From: Chitinophaga sp. Ak27 | Lineage (GTDB): Bacteria > Bacteroidota > Bacteroidia > Chitinophagales > Chitinophagaceae | Direction of reading: 5' to 3' | Assembly: GCF_012726295.1 (NCBI RefSeq) | Contig: NZ_JABAOB010000009.1 | Location: 124,001-188,000 of the forward strand | Length of the DNA stretch: 64,000 nucleotides | Part shown: positions 16,381 through 25,509 of the stretch, in pieces | Numbering within the stretch: the stretch's first letter is position 1 | How the letters are laid out: every line of letters begins with the position of its first letter | Notes under the pieces: model-generated | Database searches by the model: none | What the model saw: the letters and a program-made list of their open reading frames with translations, nothing else | What the model was told of the DNA's origin: nothing | Made by a program: the position numbers and the translations under genes

Positions 16381-19300
16381 TTAAAAGAGCACGTTTATCC
16401 CAACGGTATTAATTTTTACTTGGGGATAGCTATAGCCTGATTCAGCCTGGGGAGCTTCCGGATCTACCCACTTATAAAAATTGGAGAATGTCAGCAGGTT
16501 TTGACCGCTGTAGTAAACCTTGACATTATTAAGACCGATGCGGTGTACCCATTTTTTGGGCAGGTTGTAGCCTAGTTGCAGATTTTTGAGACGGAGATAG
16601 GAAGCATCCCTTATCCAGAAAGAGGATGGCATATTGCTGGGTCCATTGTTTTTGTAAGAAAACCACAAGCGGGGGAAAGTAGTGGAATGATTCTCCGGCG
16701 TCCACCGGTCAAGAAAGGCGGTGGTGGGTTTATTACTGTTGGCGCCTACACCACCCAGCATGTTGGACTGCACATAATTCTTTACACCGAGCGCTCCCTG
16801 GAAGAAGGCGCCGAAGTCAACACCTTTCCAGTCGAGATGAAGATTAAACCCGAAAGTAGTTTTAGGAAAATAACTGCCCAGGTAGGTCCGATCGGCGCCG
16901 TCTATCTTACCGTCGTGGTTGAGATCTTTATACATGAGATCTCCCGGAGCGATTACGCCGCCTGTTTGCTTGGCGTGTTTGGCTACTTCTTCTGCTGTCT
17001 GGAAGATACCTTCACAAACATAGCCATAGAAGGCATAAATCGGGAACCCCACCTGCTGGAAGGTACCACCGCTGATATAGGGGCCGCTTCCTTTGAGATC
17101 GGTGATCCGGTTATTGATAAAAGTAGCATTGGCATTTATGCTGTAGTTGACTTCGTGTATATGTCCGTTGTATCCGGCAGAAAATTCCCATCCCTTGTTG
17201 GTGACAGCGCCGGCATTCTGATAGGGTGCGGAAAGGCTGTAAGGCGCTCCTATAGGCAATTGCAGTAAAATGCCTGTGGTGTTACGGATAAAGTAACCTC
17301 CGCTGAAAGTCAATTTATGCTGTAGCAGGGACGCATCCAGACCGAAATCAGTAGTGGCGGTGGTTTCCCAGGTGATATCTGCATTAGCGCCGGTAATTGG
17401 TGCTATCCCCGAAGCGATGATGTGATTAAAGGAATAATCCTGTTGGGGAGATACGGTTGAAATAGCGGGGTAGTTACCCACCACGTTCTGATTGCCCAGC
17501 TTTCCCCAGGTACCCCTCAGCTTCAGGTCGGAGACCAGGTCTTTCAATGGCTCAAAGAAATTTTCCCGGGCAATATTCCATCCGCCGGAGAAAGAGGGAA
17601 ACAGGCCCCATTGGTTTGACGGTGCAAACCGGGAGGAGCCATCATAGCGCAGACTGGCTTCAAACAAGTACTTTTCATCGTAGTCATAATTGAACCGTCC
17701 GAAGAAAGACCGGAGTGCTACCTCGTTGGTCAATCCTTTGCTGGTTTGACCTGCTGTTGGTCCCGCATTTATCTGTGAAATAGCATTATTCAGGAAATTT
17801 TCCCGGTACATGGAATTTTCCCGGTATGTGGTTGATTCCTGCGACCCTCCGCCCAATAAGCCAAGATGATGAGCCCCCAAATGCGTGTTATATTCGAGTA
17901 TCGCTTGCAGGTTGGTATAGGAGGTGTTGTCGTAGCTGTTGGTAAGGTTATTAGGTCCCTGGTATTTTGTTGGCCGTCCGGAGTTTGGGTCATAGAACTG
18001 GATATCCTTTACAAATTTCTCTCCCTGGTCTATATTAAGCCTGTATCCAAAGGTGGGCTTGAAATGGAGCCCTTTCGCCAGCAGGATGTCTGCACCTGCA
18101 TTTCCCGTCAGGGTATAGCGTTGTGTGCGGTTAAACGAACCCAGCTCCAGCGAGGCGATGGGATTTCCGTTGGGGCCATAGCCGTAGTACCCATTGTCGA
18201 ATTTATAAGGTACCACATTAGATATCTGGTTGGCGACAAAGGTGATAAGCGACAGGCTGGAGGCGCCGGGGTAGGAGCTGATTGGCTCATTGAACGGGGA
18301 GTAGAGATAGCCGATGTTGGCAAACACACTGGCTCTTTTACTGATATTGGAACTGATGTTTACACGGGCAGTGAACTTTTTATTATTGGTTCCTTTGATG
18401 ATCCCTTCCTGGTCGAGATATCCCAATGAAACCATGTATTGCGTTTTTTCATCGCCTCCGTCCAGGCTCACATAGTGGTTGTGTTGTATGCCGCTGCCGC
18501 GGTACAACAGGTCCAGCCAGTCGGTATTGGGATGCGCGCCGGTTTTATCGCTGCCGTCGCGGAACTGCTGTATGTCTTTGTCGGTCCATTTCACCGGAGC
18601 GCCTTCGTTCGTAAGGGCTTCATTATAGAATGCTGCCTGCTGCCAGGATGGGAGAAATTCGGGCAGCCTGGTGGCATGCTGTTTACCCAGGTAGGCATCG
18701 TACCGCACCTGCAGCTTTCCTTTTTTCCCTTTTTTGGTGGTGATGAGCACCACGCCGTTTGCGGCCCTGGAACCATATATGGCAGCCGATGCGGCATCTT
18801 TCAGTACAGAAACAGATTCGACGTCATTGGGATTTACATCGCTCATGGAGCTGATCAATCCATCTACCACTATCATGGGGCTGCTGTTACTAAGTGTACC
18901 TATCCCTCTGATTTTGATAGTGCCTTCATCTTTTCCCGGCTGACCGTTGCTCTGCATAACGGTTACACCCGACATGGTGCCTTGTAATGCGTTGGTCACG
19001 TTGGTCAGGGGCCGGTTATCCAGTTCCCTGGAAGTAATGGCTGATATGGATCCTGTCAGGTTGGTTTTCTTTTGTTTGCCGTAGGCTACGATCACCAGTT
19101 CTTCCAGCGCCTGGCTGGCAGCACTCAGGCGTATCTCCAATGGTTGGGTCGCGCCATTCACACGTAGCTGTGCGGTGTATTTTCCAAAACCGATGAGGGA
19201 TACTTCGATGGTATAATCACCTTCGGGAACCTTCTCCAGGAGAAATTTTCCCTGGGCATCGGCAGCCATCCCTTTCTGGAAATCTTTCCCTTTCAGTAAT

Positions 19301-19758
19301 ACAGAGGCACCCACCAGGGCGGTTCCTTTTTGATCTGTTACTACGCCGGATACCGGGAAAAATAGACTGGCGGCGGCTATCGAAGCCACAGGCGTTATTT
19401 TATCTGTATTTCTGTTTACCACGATTACCTGGTTGGTGATCTGGTAAGACAGCTGTTGGAAGTTCAGGCATTCCGATAGCACCTTCTCCAGTGGCGCATT
19501 CTCTTCGTGTAATGTAACGGGTTGGGCATTGTCGAGCAATACCTTCTCTACCATAAATGAAAGACCTGTTTGCTGTTTGATGCGTTCAAACACCTCTTCG
19601 AGCTTACAGTTCTTTTTGTTGATAGTCACCCGCTGGGAAAAGGATTTGGCGCTAATAGGTAACGCGGCGGCCATTAGCCAGACAGTAAGTTTCATGATCG
19701 TACATAGTTTTAAGGGCCAATGCGGGGAAACGCTTTGGCCTGATGCAGTAAACTTCAT
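16381..19758 (-). CDS. SusC-family TonB-dependent transporter with N-terminal STN signalling domain (pair 2)
   Basis: Outer-membrane oligosaccharide importer of 1125 residues. The order is: a long signal region containing MKLTVWLMAAALPISAKSFS; an STN (secretin/TonB short) domain at about residues 45-118 (CKLEEVFERIKQQTGLSFMV); a carboxypeptidase-regulatory-like domain (about 135-215); the plug (LEELVIVAYGKQKKTNLTGS); and the barrel. The STN domain contacts the periplasmic part of a FecR anti-sigma factor, and such a gene lies 157 bases upstream. This gives a complete substrate-to-sigma signalling chain. Confidence 0.95.
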   Translation of the reverse strand: MKFTASGQSVSPHWPLKLCTIMKLTVWLMAAALPISAKSFSQRVTINKKNCKLEEVFERIKQQTGLSFMVEKVLLDNAQPVTLHEENAPLEKVLSECLNFQQLSYQITNQVIVVNRNTDKITPVASIAAASLFFPVSGVVTDQKGTALVGASVLLKGKDFQKGMAADAQGKFLLEKVPEGDYTIEVSLIGFGKYTAQLRVNGATQPLEIRLSAASQALEELVIVAYGKQKKTNLTGSISAITSRELDNRPLTNVTNALQGTMSGVTVMQSNGQPGKDEGTIKIRGIGTLSNSSPMIVVDGLISSMSDVNPNDVESVSVLKDAASAAIYGSRAANGVVLITTKKGKKGKLQVRYDAYLGKQHATRLPEFLPSWQQAAFYNEALTNEGAPVKWTDKDIQQFRDGSDKTGAHPNTDWLDLLYRGSGIQHNHYVSLDGGDEKTQYMVSLGYLDQEGIIKGTNNKKFTARVNISSNISKRASVFANIGYLYSPFNEPISSYPGASSLSLITFVANQISNVVPYKFDNGYYGYGPNGNPIASLELGSFNRTQRYTLTGNAGADILLAKGLHFKPTFGYRLNIDQGEKFVKDIQFYDPNSGRPTKYQGPNNLTNSYDNTSYTNLQAILEYNTHLGAHHLGLLGGGSQESTTYRENSMYRENFLNNAISQINAGPTAGQTSKGLTNEVALRSFFGRFNYDYDEKYLFEASLRYDGSSRFAPSNQWGLFPSFSGGWNIARENFFEPLKDLVSDLKLRGTWGKLGNQNVVGNYPAISTVSPQQDYSFNHIIASGIAPITGANADITWETTATTDFGLDASLLQHKLTFSGGYFIRNTTGILLQLPIGAPYSLSAPYQNAGAVTNKGWEFSAGYNGHIHEVNYSINANATFINNRITDLKGSGPYISGGTFQQVGFPIYAFYGYVCEGIFQTAEEVAKHAKQTGGVIAPGDLMYKDLNHDGKIDGADRTYLGSYFPKTTFGFNLHLDWKGVDFGAFFQGALGVKNYVQSNMLGGVGANSNKPTTAFLDRWTPENHSTTFPRLWFSYKNNGPSNMPSSFWIRDASYLRLKNLQLGYNLPKKWVHRIGLNNVKVYYSGQNLLTFSNFYKWVDPEAPQAESGYSYPQVKINTVGINVLF

Positions 19759-19828
19759 AACTTAGTATGGTTTTGGGTTGAAATGTGAAATAATCCGTTT
19801 TATCATTTTGCGATTTGCCCGAAATGTT

Positions 19829-19863
19829 AGCCGGTGGTGAGTTCCAGTCACCCCGGCTTTTTT
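19829..19863 (+). terminator. Terminator-like hairpin facing the plus strand
   Basis: AGCCGG (19829-19834), one bulged T and GGTGA pair with TCACC-CCGGCT (19848-19857... within a short loop), followed by a run of six T (19858-19863). The orientation fits plus-strand transcription, although both neighbours are on the minus strand, so its role is unclear. Confidence 0.45.
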
Positions 19864-19915
19864 ATGGCATTTTGGTTGATTACCCTGTCATCGGCGTTTT
19901 AGTTTGATTAGAAAA

Positions 19916-21094
19916 TTATTTTGGTCCCGGCATGACAATGATCTTCCTGCCATCGATCCTGAAATGAACATGATGGGTTACCTCCAGGACCTCTAATAGT
20001 TGCGATACATTATGTTGCCGGGGAATTACACCATAGAATTTATTTTGCGGAATGGCTCCCTGGTAAACAATTTCTACATCATACCAACGGGCCACCTGTC
20101 GCATAATAGAGGCGATATCCGTATCATAAAAACGGAATTCACCTTCTTTCCAGGCCAGCACTTCTTTCATATCGGCCGGTACGATTCGGAAGTTATTTTC
20201 TCCGTTGGGGAAGATGGCCTGGAGACCGGGTTTGAGCTGCTGGCTGCTTTCCCGGCTGACAACTTTTACCGCACCGTCTACCAGTGTTGTTTTGATGCTG
20301 CTTTCGTCTTTATAGGCCATTATATTGAAGGTGGTGCCCAGAACGAGCACCTGCATGGCGCCGGCATTAACTTCGAAAGGTACTGCTGCATTTTGTGCCA
20401 CTTCAAAGAAGGCCTCGCCATCTATGTCAACTTTTCTTTTATTCCCGGAAAAAGATAAAGGGTATCGGATAGAGGAGGCGGCATTGAGCCAAACACCTGT
20501 TCCATCGGGAAGGGTAACATGATATTGGCTTCCCGGCGGAATGGTCAATGTATTGTACGTATCACCCGATTTATTATTTCCGCTTCCCGTGTAGGAGAGG
20601 GAGCCATCCTTGTTCTTTATTACCTGCATGGTACCCTGCCTGGCTATAGTACCGGTTGCCTGGTCATTGAGCAGGAGGTGTTCGCCATTGGACAGCGTCA
20701 GCACAGCCTTATTATTTCCGGCTGTTACAGTTACATGGGGTGTGATAACCGGCCTGACTTCGGCTGTTTTGTGCGTCAGTAAACGAAGCCCGAGTAACAC
20801 CAACATCGACGCGGCAATTTTTCCCCAGTTATTTTTCAAGACCGCTATCACCCGCCGGTTCACCGGTTGCCCGTGTTTTTCCAGTATGCGTGCCAGTATG
20901 CCGTTTCCATCAACATCGGCCGTGGTATCCTGCTCCGGGACATTACCCCAGGCAGTTTTGATGCTTTCGGGAAAGTCGGCTGCAGCATCCATGGAGTGTA
21001 TCAGCATCCAGAGTTCATCCAACTCCACCGTTGTGATGGAATCAGACAGGTATTTGTCGAATAAAAGATGTAAACGTTCTTGTGGGTGGTTCAT
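19916..21094 (-). CDS. FecR-family anti-sigma factor
   Basis: Inner-membrane regulator that holds its ECF sigma factor and receives the signal from the STN domain of the SusC protein. The cytoplasmic N-terminus (about 1-80) is followed by one membrane segment near residues 88-106 (IAASMLVLLGLRLL). The periplasmic FecR domain includes TIPPGSQYHVTLPDGTGVWL, ASSIRYPLSF and GEAFFEVA, and a C-terminal DUF4974-like part ends the protein. It lies between the sigma gene (91 bases away) and susC, as is standard for this arrangement. Confidence 0.95.
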   Translation of the reverse strand: MNHPQERLHLLFDKYLSDSITTVELDELWMLIHSMDAAADFPESIKTAWGNVPEQDTTADVDGNGILARILEKHGQPVNRRVIAVLKNNWGKIAASMLVLLGLRLLTHKTAEVRPVITPHVTVTAGNNKAVLTLSNGEHLLLNDQATGTIARQGTMQVIKNKDGSLSYTGSGNNKSGDTYNTLTIPPGSQYHVTLPDGTGVWLNAASSIRYPLSFSGNKRKVDIDGEAFFEVAQNAAVPFEVNAGAMQVLVLGTTFNIMAYKDESSIKTTLVDGAVKVVSRESSQQLKPGLQAIFPNGENNFRIVPADMKEVLAWKEGEFRFYDTDIASIMRQVARWYDVEIVYQGAIPQNKFYGVIPRQHNVSQLLEVLEVTHHVHFRIDGRKIIVMPGPK

Positions 21095-21185
21095 GTTAAA
21101 TTACCTTCTGTAACCATAACAGACGTAAAAAAGAGAAGGTGGTAGTATCGGGGTAAGAAAAAAAGTGAATTTGCAGTGAGTGGGT

Positions 21186-21791
21186 TCAAAGAATATCCAG
21201 GATCAAGCCGTCTACTCCGTGCCTGCGGAGGAACGCCCGGATGGATTTGATAGCATTGGACATCGTTTTTTTAACCGTGTGTGGCGACATGTTTAATTGC
21301 CGGGCAATTTCCTCATGGGTGAGTCCCTGGTCCCGGCTGAGGGTGAAAACGAGCTTGCGTTGAGGCGGCAATTGATGAATGGCCTCGCGGAGCAATGCTT
21401 TGTACTCTTTTTCTAACAGGTATCCGTCGTCTATTTGGGAGGGATACCGGTTCAATTCTAATGCAATTAATGCCTGTATCTTTTTTTCTTTTGCGGCAAA
21501 CCGGAAGAAATCAATGGCCCTGTTGTAGGTTACTTTAGACAGGAAGGCATCTACATTTTCAATGCTGGAGGCTACCGCCCTGTTGATCCAGAACCGGGTG
21601 AATATTTCAGAAAGCAGTTCTTCGGCTGTTTCCCGCGATTTTGTAAGACGAAGGAGGTAGGTGAAAACTTTTCTCCAGTAACGTTGATATAATGCTGAGA
21701 ATGCTCTTTCATCCCCCAACGCGATTCGTTCAAGCAGTGATGTTTCATCTGCCGGCACGTTTATCATACTATGTAGGGGATGTTCATTCAT
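21186..21791 (-). CDS. RNA polymerase ECF sigma factor (FecI/RpoE type, Bacteroidota SusCD-linked)
   Basis: A 201-residue ECF sigma factor. Region 2 contains AFSALYQRYWRKVFTYLLRL and the AEELLSEIFTRFW segment; region 4 has LPPQRKLVFTLSRDQGLTHEEIA and the HTH ARQLNMSPHTVKKTMSNAI. With the next gene (FecR) and the STN-bearing SusC it should drive expression of susCD pair 2 when the substrate is sensed. The C-terminus LRRHGVDGLILDIL is slightly longer than in minimal ECF factors. Confidence 0.95.
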   Translation of the reverse strand: MNEHPLHSMINVPADETSLLERIALGDERAFSALYQRYWRKVFTYLLRLTKSRETAEELLSEIFTRFWINRAVASSIENVDAFLSKVTYNRAIDFFRFAAKEKKIQALIALELNRYPSQIDDGYLLEKEYKALLREAIHQLPPQRKLVFTLSRDQGLTHEEIARQLNMSPHTVKKTMSNAIKSIRAFLRRHGVDGLILDIL

Positions 21792-22172
21792 GATAATGGT
21801 CTGTTAGCGGCGCATACTATTTTTTCTGCATGGGAGCAGTTTCGGGAAACACACCATTTGTTAGTTGCAGCGGGTCTTGTAGCAGGAGTGAGGTAAACTG
21901 GGCACCTTCTTTCATATCACGTATTATAAGGTTTCATTTATATTGTTCACTAATCATTGTACACTGTTCCTCCATTGGTCATGGAAAATGAAACGACTTT
22001 GGTTGATATTGGGTAACAGCGGATTTGATGCCGGCTGTAACGGGGGTAAAGATATCAAATTTCGGACAGCCTGGGCGAAATGGTCAATATTGCATAGGTA
22101 TTAGTCAATATCGTTGTATTGTGGGAGGTATTGGGGAACAAACATGAATGAGCTACGAACTTGGAGGTGATA
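21792..22172. other. Non-coding stretch upstream of the sigma gene
   Basis: No convincing gene is present in these 381 bases. The only pattern noticed is an 8-base direct repeat GTCAATAT at 22083-22090 and 22104-22111, 21 bases (two helical turns) apart, about 300 bases upstream of the sigma gene. The sigma promoter must lie here but could not be fixed. Confidence 0.4.
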
Positions 22173-22943
22173 TTAGTTCATCAGGCTGATATTAGTGAGA
22201 CCACCATCTGAAAGAATCTCCGTACCCACTATAAAAGCTGAATCATCTGATGCCAGAAATACCGCTGCGTTACCGATATCAGCCGGAAGTCCCTGTCGGC
22301 CTACAGGTGTAATATTTATCCAGGTTTGTTTCACCTGCTCCAGCTGTTCCTGCGGTACAATTTTTCCGAAAACGGGTGTATCAATAGAGCCCGGCGAAAG
22401 TGTATTCACCCGTATTTTTCTTGACAATAAATCCAGCGACAACCCTTTGGCCAGCGATATGATGGCCGCTTTGGCAGCACTATAAATAGTCATTCCAGGT
22501 ACGGCGCGATGCGCAGCACTGGATCCAATCAGTATAATAGAAGCACCGTCGTTTAAATAGGGAAGCGATTTTTGTACCGTGAAGTAAGCGCTCTTCAGAT
22601 TCAAATCCATATAGCGGTCATAGTTTTCTTCAGTCACTTCGCTGATGACAGCCATTGGAAATCCGTCTACAACGCCGCCCGCATTTACTACCAGCGTATC
22701 AATTTTTCCAAATTGATCAGTAGTCTTTTGGAATATATTTTCCAGATCATCAATATTTGTGACATCGCCCTTAATGCCAATAAAGCCAGTCCCGAGCGCA
22801 TCTGTTGCACTTGCCAATGTCACTTCATTTCTCCCGGTGATGGTACCAACAGCGCCTTCGTTCCTGAATGCTGCTGCAATGCCGAATCCTATACCACTGT
22901 TGCCACCGGTAATTACCACTACTTTGTTTTTTAACTTATCCAT
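22173..22943 (-). CDS. Classical short-chain dehydrogenase/reductase
   Basis: A 256-residue NAD(P)-dependent oxidoreductase with every landmark: VVITGGNSGIGFG at the N-terminus, VVNAGG near residue 86, the catalytic Ser at S141/S142 and Y154-x-x-x-K158 in TIYSAAKAA, then NTLSPGSIDTPVF and the C-terminal FIVGTEILSDGGL. GRN after strand 2 suggests NADP(H) preference, which is an inference. The substrate is unknown. It lies 35 bases after the remnant of a second SDR, behind an HxlR regulator on the opposite strand. Confidence 0.92.
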   Translation of the reverse strand: MDKLKNKVVVITGGNSGIGFGIAAAFRNEGAVGTITGRNEVTLASATDALGTGFIGIKGDVTNIDDLENIFQKTTDQFGKIDTLVVNAGGVVDGFPMAVISEVTEENYDRYMDLNLKSAYFTVQKSLPYLNDGASIILIGSSAAHRAVPGMTIYSAAKAAIISLAKGLSLDLLSRKIRVNTLSPGSIDTPVFGKIVPQEQLEQVKQTWINITPVGRQGLPADIGNAAVFLASDDSAFIVGTEILSDGGLTNISLMN

Positions 22944-22978
22944 CGCTGTTAATTTTAAATTTATAATATTTGAAAAAT

Positions 22979-23281
22979 CTAGATACCGTAAATACCTCCT
23001 GAAACTGAAATTTTCTCACCGGTACTCCATGCAGCATCATCGGATGCAAGAAATACGGCTACTTTTGCAATATCTTCCGGCTGTCCGGTGCGACCAAGCG
23101 GTGTAGTAGCCACTAATTTTGTTTCAGCATCACTGCCAATAAAGCCCGCTGCATGTGAACCTTCCTGGATTGCAAGTAAAGATCCCCAAACATTAATTGA
23201 CTCATATTGGTAAATGCCAGCATTGTTTATCAGGATAAACAACGATCCAAAGGCCTGCTGGGTTTCTAATTTCTTCAGCTG
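22979..23281 (-). pseudogene. Deletion remnant of a short-chain dehydrogenase
   Basis: About 100 codons stay open but two parts are missing. The frame opens after a TAG at 23282-23284 with QLKKLETQQAFGSLFILINNAG, which is SDR sequence from mid-domain, so the TGxxxGIG cofactor loop is gone. Then GSLLAIQE runs directly into GSHAAGFIGSD, an in-frame loss of the ~80 residues that hold the Ser-Tyr-Lys active site. The C-terminus (TPLGRTGQPEDIAKVAVFLASDDAAWSTGEKISVSGG) is intact. An enzyme lacking both the cofactor loop and the catalytic residues should be inactive. A start at TTG 23242 is possible but I read this as a pseudogene. Confidence 0.75.
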
Positions 23282-23309
23282 CTAAGGTAGATCAAGTTGA
23301 TTTATTTTG

Positions 23310-23357
23310 GTAACTTTGTATCTAAAAGTAACAGTAACCTTGAGGTAACAAAGTAAC
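23310..23357. promoter_or_regulatory. Five GTAAC repeats in the HxlR/SDR divergent promoter
   Basis: GTAAC occurs at 23310, 23328, 23334, 23345 and 23353, immediately before ATG 23360. The first copy overlaps a perfect -7 element TAACTTTG (23311-23318). The cluster spans the promoter and leader of the HxlR gene and is a plausible operator. Confidence 0.5.
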
Positions 23358-23359
23358 TT

Positions 23360-23710
23360 ATGGAGTGCCAAAATTTTGAAAAGGAACACAAAAATGAAAT
23401 GAGGGCTGTCCAGGATTCTATGGACGTGCTAAATGGGAAATGGAAAATATCTATTATCTCTTCTATCTGCTATTATAATAAAAGAAGATTTTCCGATATC
23501 CTGGGCGATATCGACGGCATTTCCAACAAAATGCTGAGCAAGGAGTTAAAGGAACTGGAATTAAACAAGCTGGTTAAACGAACCGTTTTAAACACACAAC
23601 CTGTAACTGTTCAGTACGAGCTTACTGCACATGGGAAATCCTTGAAAACCATCATCAATAACCTTACGGATTGGGGCAAAAAACATAGGCAGGAAATTCT
23701 CGGTAAATAG
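23360..23710 (+). CDS. HxlR-family winged-helix regulator
   Basis: A 116-residue member of the HxlR (MarR/DUF24) family, which often sense electrophiles or oxidants. The core LNGKWKISIISSICYYNKRRFSDI is the family opening, and GISNKMLSKELKELELNKLVKRTV is the recognition helix and wing. Cys residues are present at C3 (MECQNFE) and in SSICYY, and C3 lies close to the usual sensing position. It is divergent from the SDR genes, the standard target arrangement. Confidence 0.92.
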   Translation: MECQNFEKEHKNEMRAVQDSMDVLNGKWKISIISSICYYNKRRFSDILGDIDGISNKMLSKELKELELNKLVKRTVLNTQPVTVQYELTAHGKSLKTIINNLTDWGKKHRQEILGK

Positions 23711-23771
23711 CTTTTGGCATTATTGATTGTCTCAGAAAACATCTGTTTAAATGTAACATTAGCCACGCCAT

Positions 23772-24125
23772 ATGAGTTTAAATAATAAAGCGATTTTGGA
23801 AACAGCAAATGCAATGATTACCCGGGGCGATTATGAAGGATTTCTTTCCTCCTGCACTGATGATACTACCTGGACATTCGTAGGCGACAGGATACTGCGG
23901 GGAAAGGAGGCCGTCCGGCAGTATATGGCGACGGTATACGAAGAGGCGCCAAAGTTTATCGTCGAAAACATGATCGCGGAAGGCGAGTTTGTGACGGCCA
24001 TCGGAAAAATCAGCATGAAGAACGAAAACGGGATACAGGTAGATTACGACTACTGCGATGTCTGGCGGTTTCAAGATGGTAAGATGGCGGAGTTGAAGGC
24101 CTTTGTTATCGGAACTGAGGCATGA
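23772..24125 (+). CDS. SnoaL-like / NTF2-fold protein
   Basis: A 117-residue protein of the SnoaL-like (NTF2) superfamily. Features are the N-terminal helix ETANAMITRGDYEGFLSSCTDDTTWTFVGD, the GKEAVRQYM segment, and closing strands VDYDYCDVWRFQDGKMAELKAFV. Members are small cone-shaped enzymes or ligand binders; no reaction can be assigned. It begins 61 bases after the HxlR gene and precedes a methyltransferase on the same strand. Confidence 0.8.
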   Translation: MSLNNKAILETANAMITRGDYEGFLSSCTDDTTWTFVGDRILRGKEAVRQYMATVYEEAPKFIVENMIAEGEFVTAIGKISMKNENGIQVDYDYCDVWRFQDGKMAELKAFVIGTEA

Positions 24126-24166
24126 TGACAGCAATAACGGGTTAATATTTTAAAACTGACATCCAT

Positions 24167-24805
24167 ATGAATTCACAGGATAAAATATTGCATTGCTATA
24201 ACCTCGTAGCGGAAGACTACGCCGTGGAACGCTGGGACGAATTGTCCAAAAAGCATGTTGACCGCTTGTTATTAACCGAATTTGCCTCGTCCAATAAAGA
24301 CGCGGGGTTATGTGCCGACTTTGGTTGCGGACCCGGACAAACAACAAGGTTTCTGTACGACAATGGCTTAAAAGACATTGTGGGCATTGATCTTTCTCCG
24401 GCCATGGTTAATGTTGCGCGGAGGCTTTCTCCTCAGATAGACTTTCAAACAGGCGACCTGCTGCATATCGATTACCCTGCCGGGCACCTTGGAAGCGTGC
24501 TGGCATTCTATGCCATCGTACATTTTACTCTCGACCAGGTGCAGGACTGCTTTGCAGAGATAAACCGGGTATTGAAAACAGGAGGGAACTTTTTATTTTC
24601 TTTTCATGTGGGAGAAGAAATTGTTCATTTTGACAAAGCGCATGACAAGGAAATAGATGTGGATCTATGCTTTTTTAAAACAGCAGATATCTTAAAGCTA
24701 CTTGGAGAAACAGGTTTTACCATCATTGATGCCATAGAGAGATATCCCAATGAAAATATGGAATATGCCACCAGGCGTGGGTATATCTGGGCTGAGAAAA
24801 GGTGA
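24167..24805 (+). CDS. Class I SAM-dependent methyltransferase
   Basis: A 212-residue methyltransferase. Motif I is CADFGCGPGQTTRFL, followed by VGIDLSPAMVNVARR and post-motif VLAFYAIVHFTLDQV; the segment INRVLKTGGNFLFSFH is motif III. The fold is complete. The methyl acceptor cannot be inferred. It converges on another methyltransferase with only 8 bases between the stop codons. Confidence 0.88.
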   Translation: MNSQDKILHCYNLVAEDYAVERWDELSKKHVDRLLLTEFASSNKDAGLCADFGCGPGQTTRFLYDNGLKDIVGIDLSPAMVNVARRLSPQIDFQTGDLLHIDYPAGHLGSVLAFYAIVHFTLDQVQDCFAEINRVLKTGGNFLFSFHVGEEIVHFDKAHDKEIDVDLCFFKTADILKLLGETGFTIIDAIERYPNENMEYATRRGYIWAEKR

Positions 24806-24813
24806 ACGTCAGG

Positions 24814-25431
24814 TTATTCAACCGGCTTCCTGCCTACAAACCGTAATACAATGCCGCGGCCGTTATGAAAAATGCCTTCACCCTGTTCTACCTCTGTTTC
24901 TTCCAGCAGTTGTATATCGTAGCTACCGAAACATTGCAGCAGTTCCTCCGTAGAGTAGAGGTTTTCCGCTCCTTTGGGTCCGCCCGCAGTGGGATTGACT
25001 TGCTGGTATTTTACATGTTGTTTGCTGTATGCTTCGAAGATCAGGTAACCACCGGGCTTTAGGGAGCGGGCTATGCGCTGCAGCAGGAAAGATTTCTGGT
25101 CTGGCGGAAAATGCGCAAAGATAAGCCCTATGGCATCGAATGCTGATTCGGGTAGACTCAGCGCTGCGATGTCGCCCACCAGGTATTCCAGGGTAGTGCC
25201 TCTTTCGGCGGCCAGTTGCAGGGCTTTATTGCGACCTTCCTGGCTCAGGTCGCAGGAAGTAACGGTCCAGCCGTTTGCCGCCGCATATACGCCATTACGG
25301 CCTTCTCCATCAGCCGGCATTAATATAGACCCGGTAGGGAGTTGGTTAAGCTGTGCCTTGAAAAACTCGTTAGGCTCCTTGCCATAAACGAATTCCTGTC
25401 TTGAGTAGCGTTCGTCCCACATGTTTTGCAT
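24814..25431 (-). CDS. Class I SAM-dependent methyltransferase (TehB/thiopurine-type)
   Basis: A 205-residue methyltransferase. It opens with MWDERYSRQEFVYGKEPNEFF, and motif I reads ILMPADGEGRNGVYAA, the form seen in TehB-like and thiopurine-type enzymes. Further blocks are TSCDLSQEGRNKA, FDAIGLIFAHFPPD and RSLKPGGYLIFEAYSK. The acceptor is unknown; related proteins act on small electrophiles or metalloids. It stands alone on the minus strand. Confidence 0.88.
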   Translation of the reverse strand: MQNMWDERYSRQEFVYGKEPNEFFKAQLNQLPTGSILMPADGEGRNGVYAAANGWTVTSCDLSQEGRNKALQLAAERGTTLEYLVGDIAALSLPESAFDAIGLIFAHFPPDQKSFLLQRIARSLKPGGYLIFEAYSKQHVKYQQVNPTAGGPKGAENLYSTEELLQCFGSYDIQLLEETEVEQGEGIFHNGRGIVLRFVGRKPVE

Positions 25432-25509
25432 CGTAGATAGTTATTGTTCTCTACAAATTTACCGGATGTATACTGTCGGAAGTAGGACTAAAACCTGGAT
25501 TAATAGGAC

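Noticed and set aside
22083-22111. GTCAATAT direct repeat as an AraC-type operator
   Set aside because: It is about 300 bases from the nearest start codon downstream and only 8 bases long; chance is a fair explanation.
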